In this document: positions 6,642-15,870 of the stretch, in pieces
Layout: every line of letters starts with the position of its first letter
Numbering within the stretch: position 1 is the first letter of the stretch
The notes under the pieces: model-generated
Seen by the model: only the letters and a program-made list of their open reading frames with translations
Database searches by the model: none
Told to the model about the DNA's origin: nothing
Source: CBDULQ01 sp965368115
GTDB taxonomy: Bacteria; Pseudomonadota; Gammaproteobacteria; SZUA-229
Direction: 5' to 3'
NCBI GenBank assembly: GCA_965368115.1
Contig: CBDULQ010000025.1
Coordinates: forward strand, 1 to 23,125
DNA length: 23,125 nucleotides
Position numbers and translations under genes: made by a program

Positions 6642-8933
6642 AAGGTGAACAATATTAGTATGAATTCGATTAAGTGCATGCTGGTAGGCTTCCGGTTTCG
6701 CATCAGCCTGCGGCCTGCCGAGATAAAAGCCCTGCACATAATCGATACCAAAGCGCTTCAGCAAGTCGAGGGAAGCAGCATCCAGAACGTATTCCGCTAT
6801 CGTTTTCTTACCCAGGGTGCGTGCAATCTGAATCATCGATTGCACCATCGCCTGATCGACCGGATCGTTGGCCATGTTTTCGATAAAGCCACCATCCAGC
6901 TTCAGATAATCCACCGGCAGATGTTTCAGATAATTGAAAGAACTGAAGCCGACACCAAAGTCATCCAGCGCGAAGCGATAGCCCAGTTTATTGAGTTCGA
7001 TAATCCGTTGTCTGGCACGTTCGATCTGACGCACAGCGGTCTGTTCGGTAATTTCGAAAATAATACCCTCCGGACTCACCTGATAACGGTCGGCAAACCC
7101 GAGTATGCGATCAACCAGATCTGGCGCCTCGAACACCCTGCCTGACAGATTGATCGACAACCTGACCTGACGCCCCTGCTGTTCCAGTTCAGACATTTTC
7201 TTGAATGCATTGCAGATAACCCAGTAGTCCACATCCACTGCCACGCCAAGACGATCTGCAGCGGGCAGAAAAGCATTCGGATACAGTAACTCACTACCCT
7301 GCTGATTCAGCCTGAGCAACACTTCATAATATTCATAATCTTCATTTCCGAGTGAGACGATAGGCTGGTAATGTAATTCAAAACTATCGTACTTAATGGC
7401 TTCCTTGATTTTCTTCGACCAGCCCATATCGACAACTTTTCGAATTTCCTCACGCTCGTGAGCATCGAACACATGATATCGGTTACGCCCCTTGGATTTG
7501 GCCTGAAAGCAGGCCATATCAGCCTGAGAAAAGATTTCTTCCACTGAAAATTCCCTGGAACCGATCATCACAACACCGATGCTGCAGTACACATTGAAAG
7601 ACTGGTTGTTCTCGACAAAAACAAACTCCTGCATGCTCTGCACCAGTGAATCGGCTATGGCCTCCGCATCATGCTCCGACACCGAGCGTGCAATCACGGT
7701 AAACTCATCTCCACCGAAACGGGCAATGACGTCATCCTCACGCATACGATGTTTCAACATGTCGGCAATTTCCGCCAGCAGACGATCACCAGCAGCATGT
7801 CCCAGGGTATCGTTAATGTATTTAAACTGATCGAGGTCGATAAACAGCAATGCACTGGTATCGTGTTCGCGATTGACGCGATCGAATTCTTCCTTGAGTA
7901 AAAGATTGAAATTATGTTTATTGAGCAGCCCGGTAAGAGAATCGTAATTGGCCAGCTTGCGCAACTTCCGATCCCGGTTTTTCAATGCCGAAATTGTCGT
8001 ATTGAGCGCATTGGCTATCGCGATGACTTCCTCGTCACCGCGGCCTTCTACGTAAACATCAGTATCGCCATCAGCCAGACGTGCCAGTGGTGTACGCAAA
8101 TCCACCAGCGGACTCAAGGCGCGTTTGATAATGATACGACTGAAAAAAGCGGTGATTACAAACAGCCCGGCAAAAATCAGACTGCCGATAGAAAGGTTCT
8201 TGAACAAATGCCGCCGATACAGACTGAAGTCGAGACCGACTTCGACATAGCCGATCACTTTCAAGGATTCGGTCTGGTCCTCATTCATGTCGAAATCAAG
8301 CAGATCGCCCTGCGGTATGGAACGCACCACGATCGGAGCCGCCGCCTGCACCAGCGAATAGCTATTGTCGGCGGTGTGTAGAAACAGTGGCTCCCCAGCA
8401 TCGACATTGAGTTTCAACCATTCGAGCTGAGTTTTATCGAGCTGGGGTATTTCGTATGTACGCGCTGATTCTGCCTGGTAATCGGCGATCACCGAATTTT
8501 TGTCGGACTCGTAATAACGCAGATAAGCCAGCTCGGGAAATCGCGAAACATGATCACGAATGGAACGAAACAGGTCCGCGTCGCTGGCTGCATACAGAGG
8601 TGTACCCAGTTCATCGAGCTTGTGCACCCATTCGATGGCCTGGTAGCGAAAATTGTCTTCGATCACGCGGGTCGACCCCAGCCAGATACCCGCTATGGCC
8701 AGTACGTAGATGATGAAACCCCACACCAGGATCAAACCCAGAATACGATCGACAATACTGCGACTTTTGCGTCGCGAAAAGAAGGTGCGTTTACGGAACC
8801 AGGAATGAAATCGTTTCAGGCCGGACAGTTCTTTCAGATGATCGTCGACATTCTTATGAGCATCAATCCAGCTCGATCGGGCATGCTGCCAGATCGCATC
8901 GGATTTATCACCCTGTGGTGCGACGTCATTCAT
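6636..8933 (-). CDS. membrane HAMP-GGDEF-EAL protein (cyclic-di-GMP cyclase/phosphodiesterase)
   Basis: This encodes 765 residues. The order is: a cytoplasmic N-terminal stretch (1-63), transmembrane helix 1 (about 64-86), a periplasmic sensor region (about 87-246), helix 2 (about 247-267), HAMP (about 268-320), GGDEF domain (about 325-490) and EAL domain (about 510-755). The cyclase motif is intact (RFGGDEF, 405-411), with an inhibitory-site RxxD (Arg398 to Asp401) five residues before it. The EAL signature reads EVL (537-539), but other metal and substrate residues look present: NLSG, EITE, DDFG, the Lys of YLKLD, and QGFYLG. The usual AEGVE reads AEYVL. Both activities are therefore possible. 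Its start overlaps the end of the lipoprotein gene by eight bases, suggesting translational coupling and a lipoprotein-sensor pair. The stop codon lies inside the shared terminator. Confidence 0.92.
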   Translation of the reverse strand: MNDVAPQGDKSDAIWQHARSSWIDAHKNVDDHLKELSGLKRFHSWFRKRTFFSRRKSRSIVDRILGLILVWGFIIYVLAIAGIWLGSTRVIEDNFRYQAIEWVHKLDELGTPLYAASDADLFRSIRDHVSRFPELAYLRYYESDKNSVIADYQAESARTYEIPQLDKTQLEWLKLNVDAGEPLFLHTADNSYSLVQAAAPIVVRSIPQGDLLDFDMNEDQTESLKVIGYVEVGLDFSLYRRHLFKNLSIGSLIFAGLFVITAFFSRIIIKRALSPLVDLRTPLARLADGDTDVYVEGRGDEEVIAIANALNTTISALKNRDRKLRKLANYDSLTGLLNKHNFNLLLKEEFDRVNREHDTSALLFIDLDQFKYINDTLGHAAGDRLLAEIADMLKHRMREDDVIARFGGDEFTVIARSVSEHDAEAIADSLVQSMQEFVFVENNQSFNVYCSIGVVMIGSREFSVEEIFSQADMACFQAKSKGRNRYHVFDAHEREEIRKVVDMGWSKKIKEAIKYDSFELHYQPIVSLGNEDYEYYEVLLRLNQQGSELLYPNAFLPAADRLGVAVDVDYWVICNAFKKMSELEQQGRQVRLSINLSGRVFEAPDLVDRILGFADRYQVSPEGIIFEITEQTAVRQIERARQRIIELNKLGYRFALDDFGVGFSSFNYLKHLPVDYLKLDGGFIENMANDPVDQAMVQSMIQIARTLGKKTIAEYVLDAASLDLLKRFGIDYVQGFYLGRPQADAKPEAYQHALNRIHTNIVHLK

Positions 8934-9990
8934 CGATATACTTTTTATATTTCTCGGGTATGGTCAGGCCCAGTTGCCTGGCGACGACGGGATTGATACC
9001 GATCTCATGTTCATCGAGTAACTCAACGTCGGCGCCCGGGATGGTGTCGCTATGCTGGCCGTCTTTTAAACGCGCCATAATTTTATCACTCACCTCTTTG
9101 GGCAAGATACGACTGTAAAACAGTCCACCCAGCTTGAGCAGACTGGGTGAGAACACCACCGTCTGTTTACCCTCTTTGGAATTATAGGTCAACGCTTCCT
9201 TCAGAGTCTTGCGACTCAGTACACGATTATCCGGAATAATCCACATCCCCTGAATGTCGCTATCCAGGTATTTGGTCTGGTACAGAAACTCTTTATCGGT
9301 GTGTACGATTATGTGCACCAGTTCAATGTTTTGTAACTTCGCCGCCTGTTTTGCAGCCGACATATATTCGTCGAGACGGGGGCCGGAAATCACCGCAACT
9401 TTACGCGTTGCCGGCGACAATATTTTCCAGTCTCTGAACAATCCGCTGGAACCGGGCAACGCACTCACGCCCTTGGTATGATCGTTTGTCAGATTGTAAT
9501 CACGATAATTAAACACATAACAGAAATATACCTGTTTGTGCTCCAGCCTCGACACCGCTTGCGCAGCACGTAAACCGACAGCAACAATTTGATCCCGGTC
9601 GGAGAGTTGAAGACCATCGAGTAGTTTCCTGTCCTGATCGGAATGCCCGCTAAGTACGAACAGCTTTGCGCGATCATCCAGCTCCCTGAGCAGGTAATCG
9701 GCAAATTCTCGATAAACCTCCAGGTCACCACTCAGCACAATGGCAACCGACATCGGCTGTTCGACTTCGGGTGGCACCGTCGGCTGAACGGTTTCGGTGA
9801 CACTGGCCGCATCTTCGTCTTCCTCGAACCTGGACTCGGGCTCGACACTGGTGCGCGGTGCGGGTGTGGCAGGTTTACCGGGCGATACTGTTTTTATCGG
9901 TGTACAGGCCTGCATTGAACAGAGCAATAACAGGCTGAACAGAAGCTGAAACGAATACCTCGTTTGAATGAGCGGATCGGTTAATTTCAT
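8926..9990 (-). CDS. ABC_sub_bind-family (PF04392-like) putative lipoprotein
   Basis: This encodes a 354-residue exported protein. A hydrophobic N-terminus (about 13-27) ends at SMQAC (Cys29), a usable though non-ideal lipobox, so it is probably lipid-anchored. A Pro/Glu-rich linker (about 35-75) follows. The remainder has the two-lobe binding-protein pattern of the ABC_sub_bind/YtgA-type family, including VAVGLRAAQAV near 136, VAVISGP near 198, GMWIIPDNRVLS near 248 and the closing GINPVVARQLGLTIP near 333. No permease or ATPase is adjacent. Instead the gene overlaps a membrane GGDEF-EAL gene, so it likely acts as the ligand-sensing partner that controls cyclic-di-GMP turnover. That pairing is inference from gene overlap. 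The ligand is unknown. The ribosome-binding site is weak; a TATAAT box lies about 57 bases upstream. Confidence 0.8.
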   Translation of the reverse strand: MKLTDPLIQTRYSFQLLFSLLLLCSMQACTPIKTVSPGKPATPAPRTSVEPESRFEEDEDAASVTETVQPTVPPEVEQPMSVAIVLSGDLEVYREFADYLLRELDDRAKLFVLSGHSDQDRKLLDGLQLSDRDQIVAVGLRAAQAVSRLEHKQVYFCYVFNYRDYNLTNDHTKGVSALPGSSGLFRDWKILSPATRKVAVISGPRLDEYMSAAKQAAKLQNIELVHIIVHTDKEFLYQTKYLDSDIQGMWIIPDNRVLSRKTLKEALTYNSKEGKQTVVFSPSLLKLGGLFYSRILPKEVSDKIMARLKDGQHSDTIPGADVELLDEHEIGINPVVARQLGLTIPEKYKKYIDE

Positions 9991-10046
9991 AGGCGTGGAT
10001 AATCACCCGGAGGTGCATTGTAGTCTGGGAAACGAAATTAACCGAA

Positions 10047-10072
10047 ATTATAGTACAGATGACGCCATCCCT
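10047..10072 (-). promoter_or_regulatory. candidate sigma-70 promoter for the lipoprotein/GGDEF-EAL pair
   Basis: On the minus strand a perfect TATAAT (10052-10047) lies about 57 bases before the ATG at 9990. The best -35 is CTGCCA, at a long 19-base spacing, so only the -10 is convincing. It falls in the 94-base gap after clpB, which has no clear terminator, so read-through from clpB is also possible. Confidence 0.35.
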
Positions 10073-10084
10073 GGCAGTGTATCC

Positions 10085-12682
10085 TTAGGCAGCAGCGTGA
10101 GCGTTAGCGCCTCGCTTGAAGGTGAGTTCGCCATCAGCAACATCGACTTCGATGACATCGCCCGGATAATATTCACCCTGCAGTATCTGCTGCGCGAGTG
10201 AATTTTCCAGCGTTTGCTGAATCGCACGTTTCAGGGGACGTGCACCGTAAACCGGATCGAAGCCGGCTTCGCCCAGCTTATCCAGTGCCGCATCGCTGAG
10301 TTTAAGATCCATATCCTTGTCCTGCAGCCTGCGCCGCAGATAATCGATCTGAATCAGCGTAATGGAACGAATCTGATCCCTGCCCAGCGGATGGAAAACC
10401 ACTGTTTCATCGATACGGTTGATGAACTCGGGACGGAAATGTTGTGCAACGGTATCCATCACTGCGGATTTCATCGCTTCGTATTCACCCTTCTCTGCGA
10501 ATTCCTGTATCGCCTGAGAACCCAGGTTGGACGTCATGACGATGACGGTATTGCGGAAATCAACGGTACGTCCCTGGCCGTCGGTTAAACGACCGTCATC
10601 CAGCACCTGCAACAGAACGTTGAACACATCCGGATGGGCTTTCTCGACTTCATCCAGCAGTACCACTGAATAAGGTTTGCGACGTACCGCTTCGGTCAGG
10701 TAACCGCCCTCTTCATAACCGACATACCCCGGCGGTGCACCGATCAGACGTGCCACGGAATGTTTTTCCATGAATTCCGACATATCGATTCGCACCATGG
10801 CCTCTTCGGTATCGAACAGAAAATGAGCCAGCGCCTTGGTCAGTTCGGTCTTACCGACACCGGTCGGCCCCAGGAACAGGAACGAACCATTGGGACGGTT
10901 GGGATCGGACAGACCCGCACGTGAACGACGAATCGCATTGGACACTGCAGCCACCGCATCATCCTGACCGACAACCCGTTTGCGCAATTCATCTTCCATA
11001 CGCAACAGTTTTTCCTTTTCGCCTTCCATCATCTTGGCAACCGGAATACCGGTCCAGCGTGACACCACTTCGGCAATTTCTTCTTCGGTAACACGGTTAC
11101 GCAACAGGGTCATTTCCTGCATCTCCGCCTGGGCCGCCATATCGAGCTGTTTTTCCAGTTCCGGAATACGTCCGTACTGCAACTCGGACATGCGTGTCAG
11201 GTCGTTCGCGCGACGTGCGGTTTCCATTTCCAGTCGCGCCTGCTCCAGTTGTTCCTTAATATTCGCCGTGCCGTTTAACGCCGCTTTTTCCGAAGTCCAG
11301 ACTTCTTCCAGTTCGGCATATTCTTTTTCCAGTGTGGCGACCTCGTCTTCCAGTTTGGACAGACGATCCAGAGAGGCTTTGTCTTCTTCCTTCTTCATCG
11401 CTTCGCGTTCGATCTTCAACTGAATCAGGCGACGCTCCAGACGATCCATCGCTTCCGGTTTGGAGTCCATTTCCATACGAATACGACTGGCCGCTTCGTC
11501 GATCAGGTCGATGGCCTTATCGGGCAGCTGGCGGTCGGTAATGTAACGATGGGATAAAGTCGCTGCGGACACGATGGCCGGGTCGATGATATCGACACCG
11601 TGATGCACTTCGTAACGTTCTTTCAGGCCGCGCAGAATGGCAATGGTGTCTTCCACATTGGGTTCATCCACCAGAACTTTCTGGAAGCGACGTTCCAGGG
11701 CGGCATCTTTTTCGATGTACTTGCGATACTCGTCTAATGTCGTCGCGCCGACACAATGCAGTTCGCCACGCGCCAGTGCGGGCTTCAGCATGTTGCCCGC
11801 GTCCATGGCGCCTTCCGCCTTGCCGGCGCCGACCATGGTGTGCAACTCGTCGATAAACAGAATGATCTGGCCTTCCTGCTTCGCCAGGTCATTAAGAACG
11901 GCCTTTAAACGTTCTTCGAATTCGCCACGGAATTTGGCACCGGCGATCAGTGCACCCATGTCCAGCGACAACAGACGTTTGTTCTTCAGGCCTTCCGGCA
12001 CTTCACCGTTGACAATACGCTGTGCCAGGCCTTCAACGATGGCGGTTTTACCGACACCGGGTTCGCCGATCAATACCGGATTGTTCTTGGTACGACGTTG
12101 CAGGACCTGCACGGTGCGACGAATTTCCTCGTCACGACCGATCACCGGATCCAGTTTGCCCTGTTCCGCACGCTCGGTTAAATCGATGGTGTATTTTTCC
12201 AGCGCCTGGCGCTGATCTTCGGCATTGGGATCATCGACTTTCTGGCCACCGCGCACATCTTCGATCGCCTGTTCCAGTTTTGCCTTGTCGACACCGAATT
12301 CTTTCAGCAGGTCGCCGATACGGCTCTTGTCGTCGATGCAGGCGAGCACGAACAGTTCGCTGGTGATGTACTGGTCCTTGCGCTTTTGCGCCAGTTTATC
12401 GGCGACATTGAGCAGGCGCCCCAGATCGTTGGAAATGTGCACCTCACCGGCGGTACCTTCCACCTGGGGCAGGCGCTCCAGTTCTTCGCCGAGGCGTGAG
12501 CGCAGGCCGTTGACGTTGGCACCGGCTACCGACAGCAAATGACGCACGCTGCCGCCATCCTGGTCGAGCAGCGCCTGCATCAGGTGCACCGGTTCGATGT
12601 ACTGATGATCGCGCCCCACCGCCAGCGACTGAGCTTCAGCAAGGGCCATCTGGAACTTGCTGGTGAATCGGTCCATTCTCAT
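10085..12682 (-). CDS. clpB: ATP-dependent chaperone ClpB (Hsp100 disaggregase)
   Basis: This encodes 865 residues, the normal ClpB length (E. coli 857). ClpB forms a cytoplasmic hexamer that pulls proteins out of aggregates together with DnaK. Domains in order are Clp N-terminal repeat region (about 1-145), first AAA+ ATPase with Walker A GEPGVGKT (206-213) and Walker B ILFIDE (274-279), the coiled-coil M domain (about 405-525) that separates ClpB from ClpA, second AAA+ with Walker A GPTGVGKT (605-612), pore loop GYVGYEE (652-658) and Walker B VVLLDE (673-678), and the C-terminal small domain. No ClpP-binding loop is evident. The start is set by GAGGG seven bases upstream. A sigma-32-like promoter lies just upstream, matching the known heat-shock control of this family. 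The C-terminus is intact. Confidence 0.98.
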   Translation of the reverse strand: MRMDRFTSKFQMALAEAQSLAVGRDHQYIEPVHLMQALLDQDGGSVRHLLSVAGANVNGLRSRLGEELERLPQVEGTAGEVHISNDLGRLLNVADKLAQKRKDQYITSELFVLACIDDKSRIGDLLKEFGVDKAKLEQAIEDVRGGQKVDDPNAEDQRQALEKYTIDLTERAEQGKLDPVIGRDEEIRRTVQVLQRRTKNNPVLIGEPGVGKTAIVEGLAQRIVNGEVPEGLKNKRLLSLDMGALIAGAKFRGEFEERLKAVLNDLAKQEGQIILFIDELHTMVGAGKAEGAMDAGNMLKPALARGELHCVGATTLDEYRKYIEKDAALERRFQKVLVDEPNVEDTIAILRGLKERYEVHHGVDIIDPAIVSAATLSHRYITDRQLPDKAIDLIDEAASRIRMEMDSKPEAMDRLERRLIQLKIEREAMKKEEDKASLDRLSKLEDEVATLEKEYAELEEVWTSEKAALNGTANIKEQLEQARLEMETARRANDLTRMSELQYGRIPELEKQLDMAAQAEMQEMTLLRNRVTEEEIAEVVSRWTGIPVAKMMEGEKEKLLRMEDELRKRVVGQDDAVAAVSNAIRRSRAGLSDPNRPNGSFLFLGPTGVGKTELTKALAHFLFDTEEAMVRIDMSEFMEKHSVARLIGAPPGYVGYEEGGYLTEAVRRKPYSVVLLDEVEKAHPDVFNVLLQVLDDGRLTDGQGRTVDFRNTVIVMTSNLGSQAIQEFAEKGEYEAMKSAVMDTVAQHFRPEFINRIDETVVFHPLGRDQIRSITLIQIDYLRRRLQDKDMDLKLSDAALDKLGEAGFDPVYGARPLKRAIQQTLENSLAQQILQGEYYPGDVIEVDVADGELTFKRGANAHAAA

Positions 12683-12716
12683 GGGAAAACCCTCAAAATT
12701 TTTACTATTAACCCAG

Positions 12717-12744
12717 AAATATGGGTGGTCGAGGGAAATTCAAC
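12717..12744 (-). promoter_or_regulatory. sigma-32 (heat-shock) type promoter of clpB
   Basis: On the minus strand GTTGAA (12744-12739) and CCCATATTT (12725-12717) are separated by 13 bases. This fits the RpoH pattern CTTGAA-N11-16-CCCCATnT with one mismatch in each half. Transcription would start near 12710, giving a leader of about 28 bases with the GAGGG ribosome-binding site in it. The site is between the stop of the PAS-GGDEF-EAL gene and clpB. Confidence 0.72.
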
Positions 12745-12764
12745 TGATCTACATCAAAGCCGGG

Positions 12765-15230
12765 TCACTGTCCCTGCGACCTGTTCGCGTGCTGGCTGAT
12801 AAATTCTTCCACCGACATGGGTTCGCCGATCATGTAACCCTGTCCTACGTCACACAGGTTCTGTTTCAGGAAATCCCATTGCTGCTGGCTTTCCACGCCC
12901 TCGGCGACCACCTTCAACTTGAGCTTGTGAGCCATGGCGATAACTGCGGCGGAGATTTCCATATCGTCGTGATCATCGGGAATATCTTTTATAAAGGTAC
13001 GGTCGATTTTCAGCGCATCGATGGGTAAGCGCTTCAGGTAATTCAACGAAGAATACCCGGTGCCGAAGTCGTCGATAGAAATGGATATGCCCAGCGACTT
13101 GAGTTTGTCCAGCACCGGCACCGCGTGATCCAGGTATTCCATCAGCGTGGTTTCGGTGATTTCCAGCTCCAGGTTGATGGGCTTGAAGCCGGTAAAGTCG
13201 AGGACATTCTGGATCATGTCCAGCAAATTCGGGTCGCGGAACTGGCGTGCCGAGAGGTTCACCGCCAGCTTGATGTTGTTGATACCGCTGATTTCGCAGG
13301 AGCGCCATTCCCGGCAGGCATTCTTCAGCACCCATTCACCCAGCGGCACCACCAGGCCGGTTTCTTCCGCCACCTTGATGAACTGGTCCGGGGCCAGCAC
13401 GCCCTTGTCCGGATGTTCCCAGCGTACCAGCGCTTCGACACCGACCAGCTTGCCGGTATCGATGGCCCGCTGCGGCTGGTAACGCAGAGTCAGCTCATTG
13501 TTTTCGATGGCCTGGCGCAACTGGCTTTCGATCAGCAACTGGTCCAGCACCTTGTTATTCATTTCCTCGGTGAAGAACTGGTAATTGTTGCGACCCATGG
13601 ACTTGGCGCGATACATGGCCAGATCGGCGTTCTTCAGCAGGATATCCGCATTCAGCGAATCGTCCGGGGCCAGGGTAATGCCGATACTCGGCGTGACGAT
13701 CATCTTATGAGTAAGCATGGCGAAGGGCACCGCCATCGCCTCCATGATTTTGCGCGCTACGGCAGAGGCGCCGGCGCTGCCATCGACATCGGTGAGCAGG
13801 ATCACGAATTCATCGCCACCCATGCGGGCCACCGTATCCTGGTGACGGACGCACTGGCGCAGCCGTTCCGCCACCTGCATCAACAGGGCGTCACCCATAT
13901 CATGACCCAGCGAATCGTTGATGCGCTTGAACTGGTCCAGATCGAGATACAGTAAGGCGGTCTGTTTTTCGTTGCGTTGAATGGCTTTCAGCACCTGTTC
14001 CAGGCGGTCGCGGAACAGTAAGCGATTGGCCAGCCCGGTGAGGGTATCCACATAGGCCAGCTGCTCCATTTTCATGTGCGCTTCCTTGAGCTGGGACACG
14101 TCTTCACTGACCATCACATAGTGACTGATCTGGCCTTTTTCGTCTTCGATCGCGGACACCGTGGTCAGCGACCAGAACGACTCGCCGTTCTTCTTTCGGG
14201 TGAGGATTTCCCCCTGCCAGTCCTCGCCCAGTGCGACCGTGCCCCAGATGTCGGTAACCTGTTCGATATCCGTGTCCTCACAACGCAGGATGCTGACATT
14301 TTTATCCAGCACTTCACCACGGGTATAACCGGTCACTTCACAGAACTTGGGATTCACATACTGAATGTCACCATCGTTGTTGGTGATGATGACCACGGTA
14401 CCGCTCTGCTCCACCGCGCTGGACAGCATGCGCAACTGCAGTTCCTGCTCACGTTGCGCACTCACGTCCATCACTCCGGCAATGGCACCGTCGAATACAT
14501 TCTTGGCGTTGTACACCGGGGACGAAGCAACCGTGGCATAAACCCGGTGACCATCGCGATGCAGAAACTCGAAATCGTACACATCACTCTTTCCTTTACG
14601 ATGTGTGCGTATCTTGTTCTTTGCCATGGACGACATGTTGTGATCGACGAAGTCGAACAGGCTCTTGCCAAGCATGTCATCGATGCGATAGCCGAGCATG
14701 TCTGCCATGCTCTGGTTGACGAAACGGGTATTGTTGTATTTATCGACGATCCAGATCCCTTCGTGCAGGTGTTCGACGATCTGGCGATACAGACTTTCAC
14801 CCCGACTCACGTCGTGCATCACGGTAAACACACGGGTCGCCCAGCCCTTGTCGTCGCGGTCCATGGCGACACCGGTGACTTCGACGGGTATCCAGCCCTG
14901 GGTTGCATGACGAATCCGGAATGAACTGATGACCTTGTCTTCACTGCCCGAATACAGGCGATTGAATTCGCTGCTCACCCGGGCATGGTCGGTGGGATGA
15001 ATTTGCTGGCCCCACCAGACGTAAAAAATATCGGCGGGCGGAATATCTTCCGGGGCATGGCCGAGTATGCTCGCCCAGCCGGTATCGAAATTCAGATAGG
15101 CGTGCGGCGGCAATCCGTATTCACAGATACCCAGGTTACCCAATTGCAGTGCCAGCTGACTACGTTCCAGCGTATTCAGCGCCTGGTTTTCCGTTGACAT
15201 CTCGACCTTCGACTTGAACTGTTTAGACAT
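12765..15230 (-). CDS. soluble PAS-PAS-PAS-GGDEF-EAL protein (cyclic-di-GMP turnover)
   Basis: This encodes 821 residues from the ATG at 15230, which has AGGG five bases upstream; an in-frame ATG five codons earlier lacks a ribosome-binding site. There is no transmembrane helix. Three PAS/PAC units occupy about 25-143, 148-260 and 265-385; each ends in a typical D-V-S segment. The GGDEF domain (about 390-555) has an intact MGGDEF (471-475 for GGDEF), with the inhibitory-site motif RHQD (462-465) before it. The EAL domain (about 570-810) has EALVRW, NLSARQF, EITETTLM, DDFGTGYSS, LKIDRTFI, VAEGVE and QGYMIG, so all catalytic signatures are present. It therefore looks able both to make and to degrade cyclic-di-GMP under control of cytosolic signals sensed by the PAS domains; which dominates is unknown. 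It follows def after 135 bases and precedes clpB. Confidence 0.93.
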   Translation of the reverse strand: MSKQFKSKVEMSTENQALNTLERSQLALQLGNLGICEYGLPPHAYLNFDTGWASILGHAPEDIPPADIFYVWWGQQIHPTDHARVSSEFNRLYSGSEDKVISSFRIRHATQGWIPVEVTGVAMDRDDKGWATRVFTVMHDVSRGESLYRQIVEHLHEGIWIVDKYNNTRFVNQSMADMLGYRIDDMLGKSLFDFVDHNMSSMAKNKIRTHRKGKSDVYDFEFLHRDGHRVYATVASSPVYNAKNVFDGAIAGVMDVSAQREQELQLRMLSSAVEQSGTVVIITNNDGDIQYVNPKFCEVTGYTRGEVLDKNVSILRCEDTDIEQVTDIWGTVALGEDWQGEILTRKKNGESFWSLTTVSAIEDEKGQISHYVMVSEDVSQLKEAHMKMEQLAYVDTLTGLANRLLFRDRLEQVLKAIQRNEKQTALLYLDLDQFKRINDSLGHDMGDALLMQVAERLRQCVRHQDTVARMGGDEFVILLTDVDGSAGASAVARKIMEAMAVPFAMLTHKMIVTPSIGITLAPDDSLNADILLKNADLAMYRAKSMGRNNYQFFTEEMNNKVLDQLLIESQLRQAIENNELTLRYQPQRAIDTGKLVGVEALVRWEHPDKGVLAPDQFIKVAEETGLVVPLGEWVLKNACREWRSCEISGINNIKLAVNLSARQFRDPNLLDMIQNVLDFTGFKPINLELEITETTLMEYLDHAVPVLDKLKSLGISISIDDFGTGYSSLNYLKRLPIDALKIDRTFIKDIPDDHDDMEISAAVIAMAHKLKLKVVAEGVESQQQWDFLKQNLCDVGQGYMIGEPMSVEEFISQHANRSQGQ

Positions 15231-15365
15231 GAATCCCTGCAACATTTATTTAGCGCGCATATACCAAGGATAATAGCCCTAAATTTACATGTCTGCCGTT
15301 TACGGCCTTGATTTATCTGAAAATACACGGTATTCGGGATGACCACCGTGGGGCCCGGAACGGGC

Positions 15366-15869
15366 CTATTTATAGACCTTGCGTTTGAACAGGTCGGTGC
15401 GTCGACTGACCAGGCGATCGAGAAACAGCAGACCGTCCAGGTGATCCATTTCATGCTGAATGGCGCGAGCTTCGAAACCGCTGCTTTCGATGTCATGCCG
15501 CTGGCCGTTTTCATCCAGGTAATTCAGCTTGATGGTCTCGGCACGGATGACGTTGCCGGTAAAATCCGGCACCGACAGACAGCCTTCACGCCCCATCACC
15601 ATACCGTCCCATTCGGTAATTTCAGGATTGATCATGATCATGTGGCCATGGTTGTCACAGGGTTTACGGGTGTTGGACACATCGACGATCACGATGCGCT
15701 TCTGCATGCCCACCTGGGGCGCGGCAATGCCCACGGCACCGGGCCCCGCCTGGCGGGTGGCCTCCAGATCGCGAATAAAGCGCTGTAGTTCGTCATCGAT
15801 GTCCGTCACCTCGGCGGACAGGTTCTTCAGCCGGTCGTCCGGATAGGTCAGGATGTCCAGTACCGACAT
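15366..15869 (-). CDS. def: peptide deformylase
   Basis: This encodes 167 residues, the usual bacterial size. The enzyme removes the formyl group from the N-terminal methionine of new proteins using a metal ion (usually iron). The three family motifs are present: AVGIAAPQ (45-52; the first Gly of GxGxAAPQ is Ala here), EGCLS (95-99, metal ligand Cys97) and HEMDH (139-143, ligands His139 and His143, catalytic Glu140). A GGGG ribosome-binding site is six bases before the ATG, which starts one base after the stop of the gcvR-like gene. It is not next to fmt, the common partner, so the genome may contain another deformylase gene. It is the last gene of the rluD-pgeF-gcvR-like-def run. Confidence 0.95.
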   Translation of the reverse strand: MSVLDILTYPDDRLKNLSAEVTDIDDELQRFIRDLEATRQAGPGAVGIAAPQVGMQKRIVIVDVSNTRKPCDNHGHMIMINPEITEWDGMVMGREGCLSVPDFTGNVIRAETIKLNYLDENGQRHDIESSGFEARAIQHEMDHLDGLLFLDRLVSRRTDLFKRKVYK

Positions 15870-15870
15870 A

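Noticed and set aside
13125..14924. Two long plus-strand open frames (about 276 and 282 codons)
   Set aside because: They lie opposite the GGDEF-EAL and PAS domains, whose motifs are complete; the His/Gln-rich translations are typical of antisense frames.
15284..15365. Hairpins between def and the PAS-GGDEF-EAL gene as a terminator
   Set aside because: GGCCCG/CGGGCC and CACGGT/ACCGTG can form, but neither is followed by a good T run, so I do not call a terminator.
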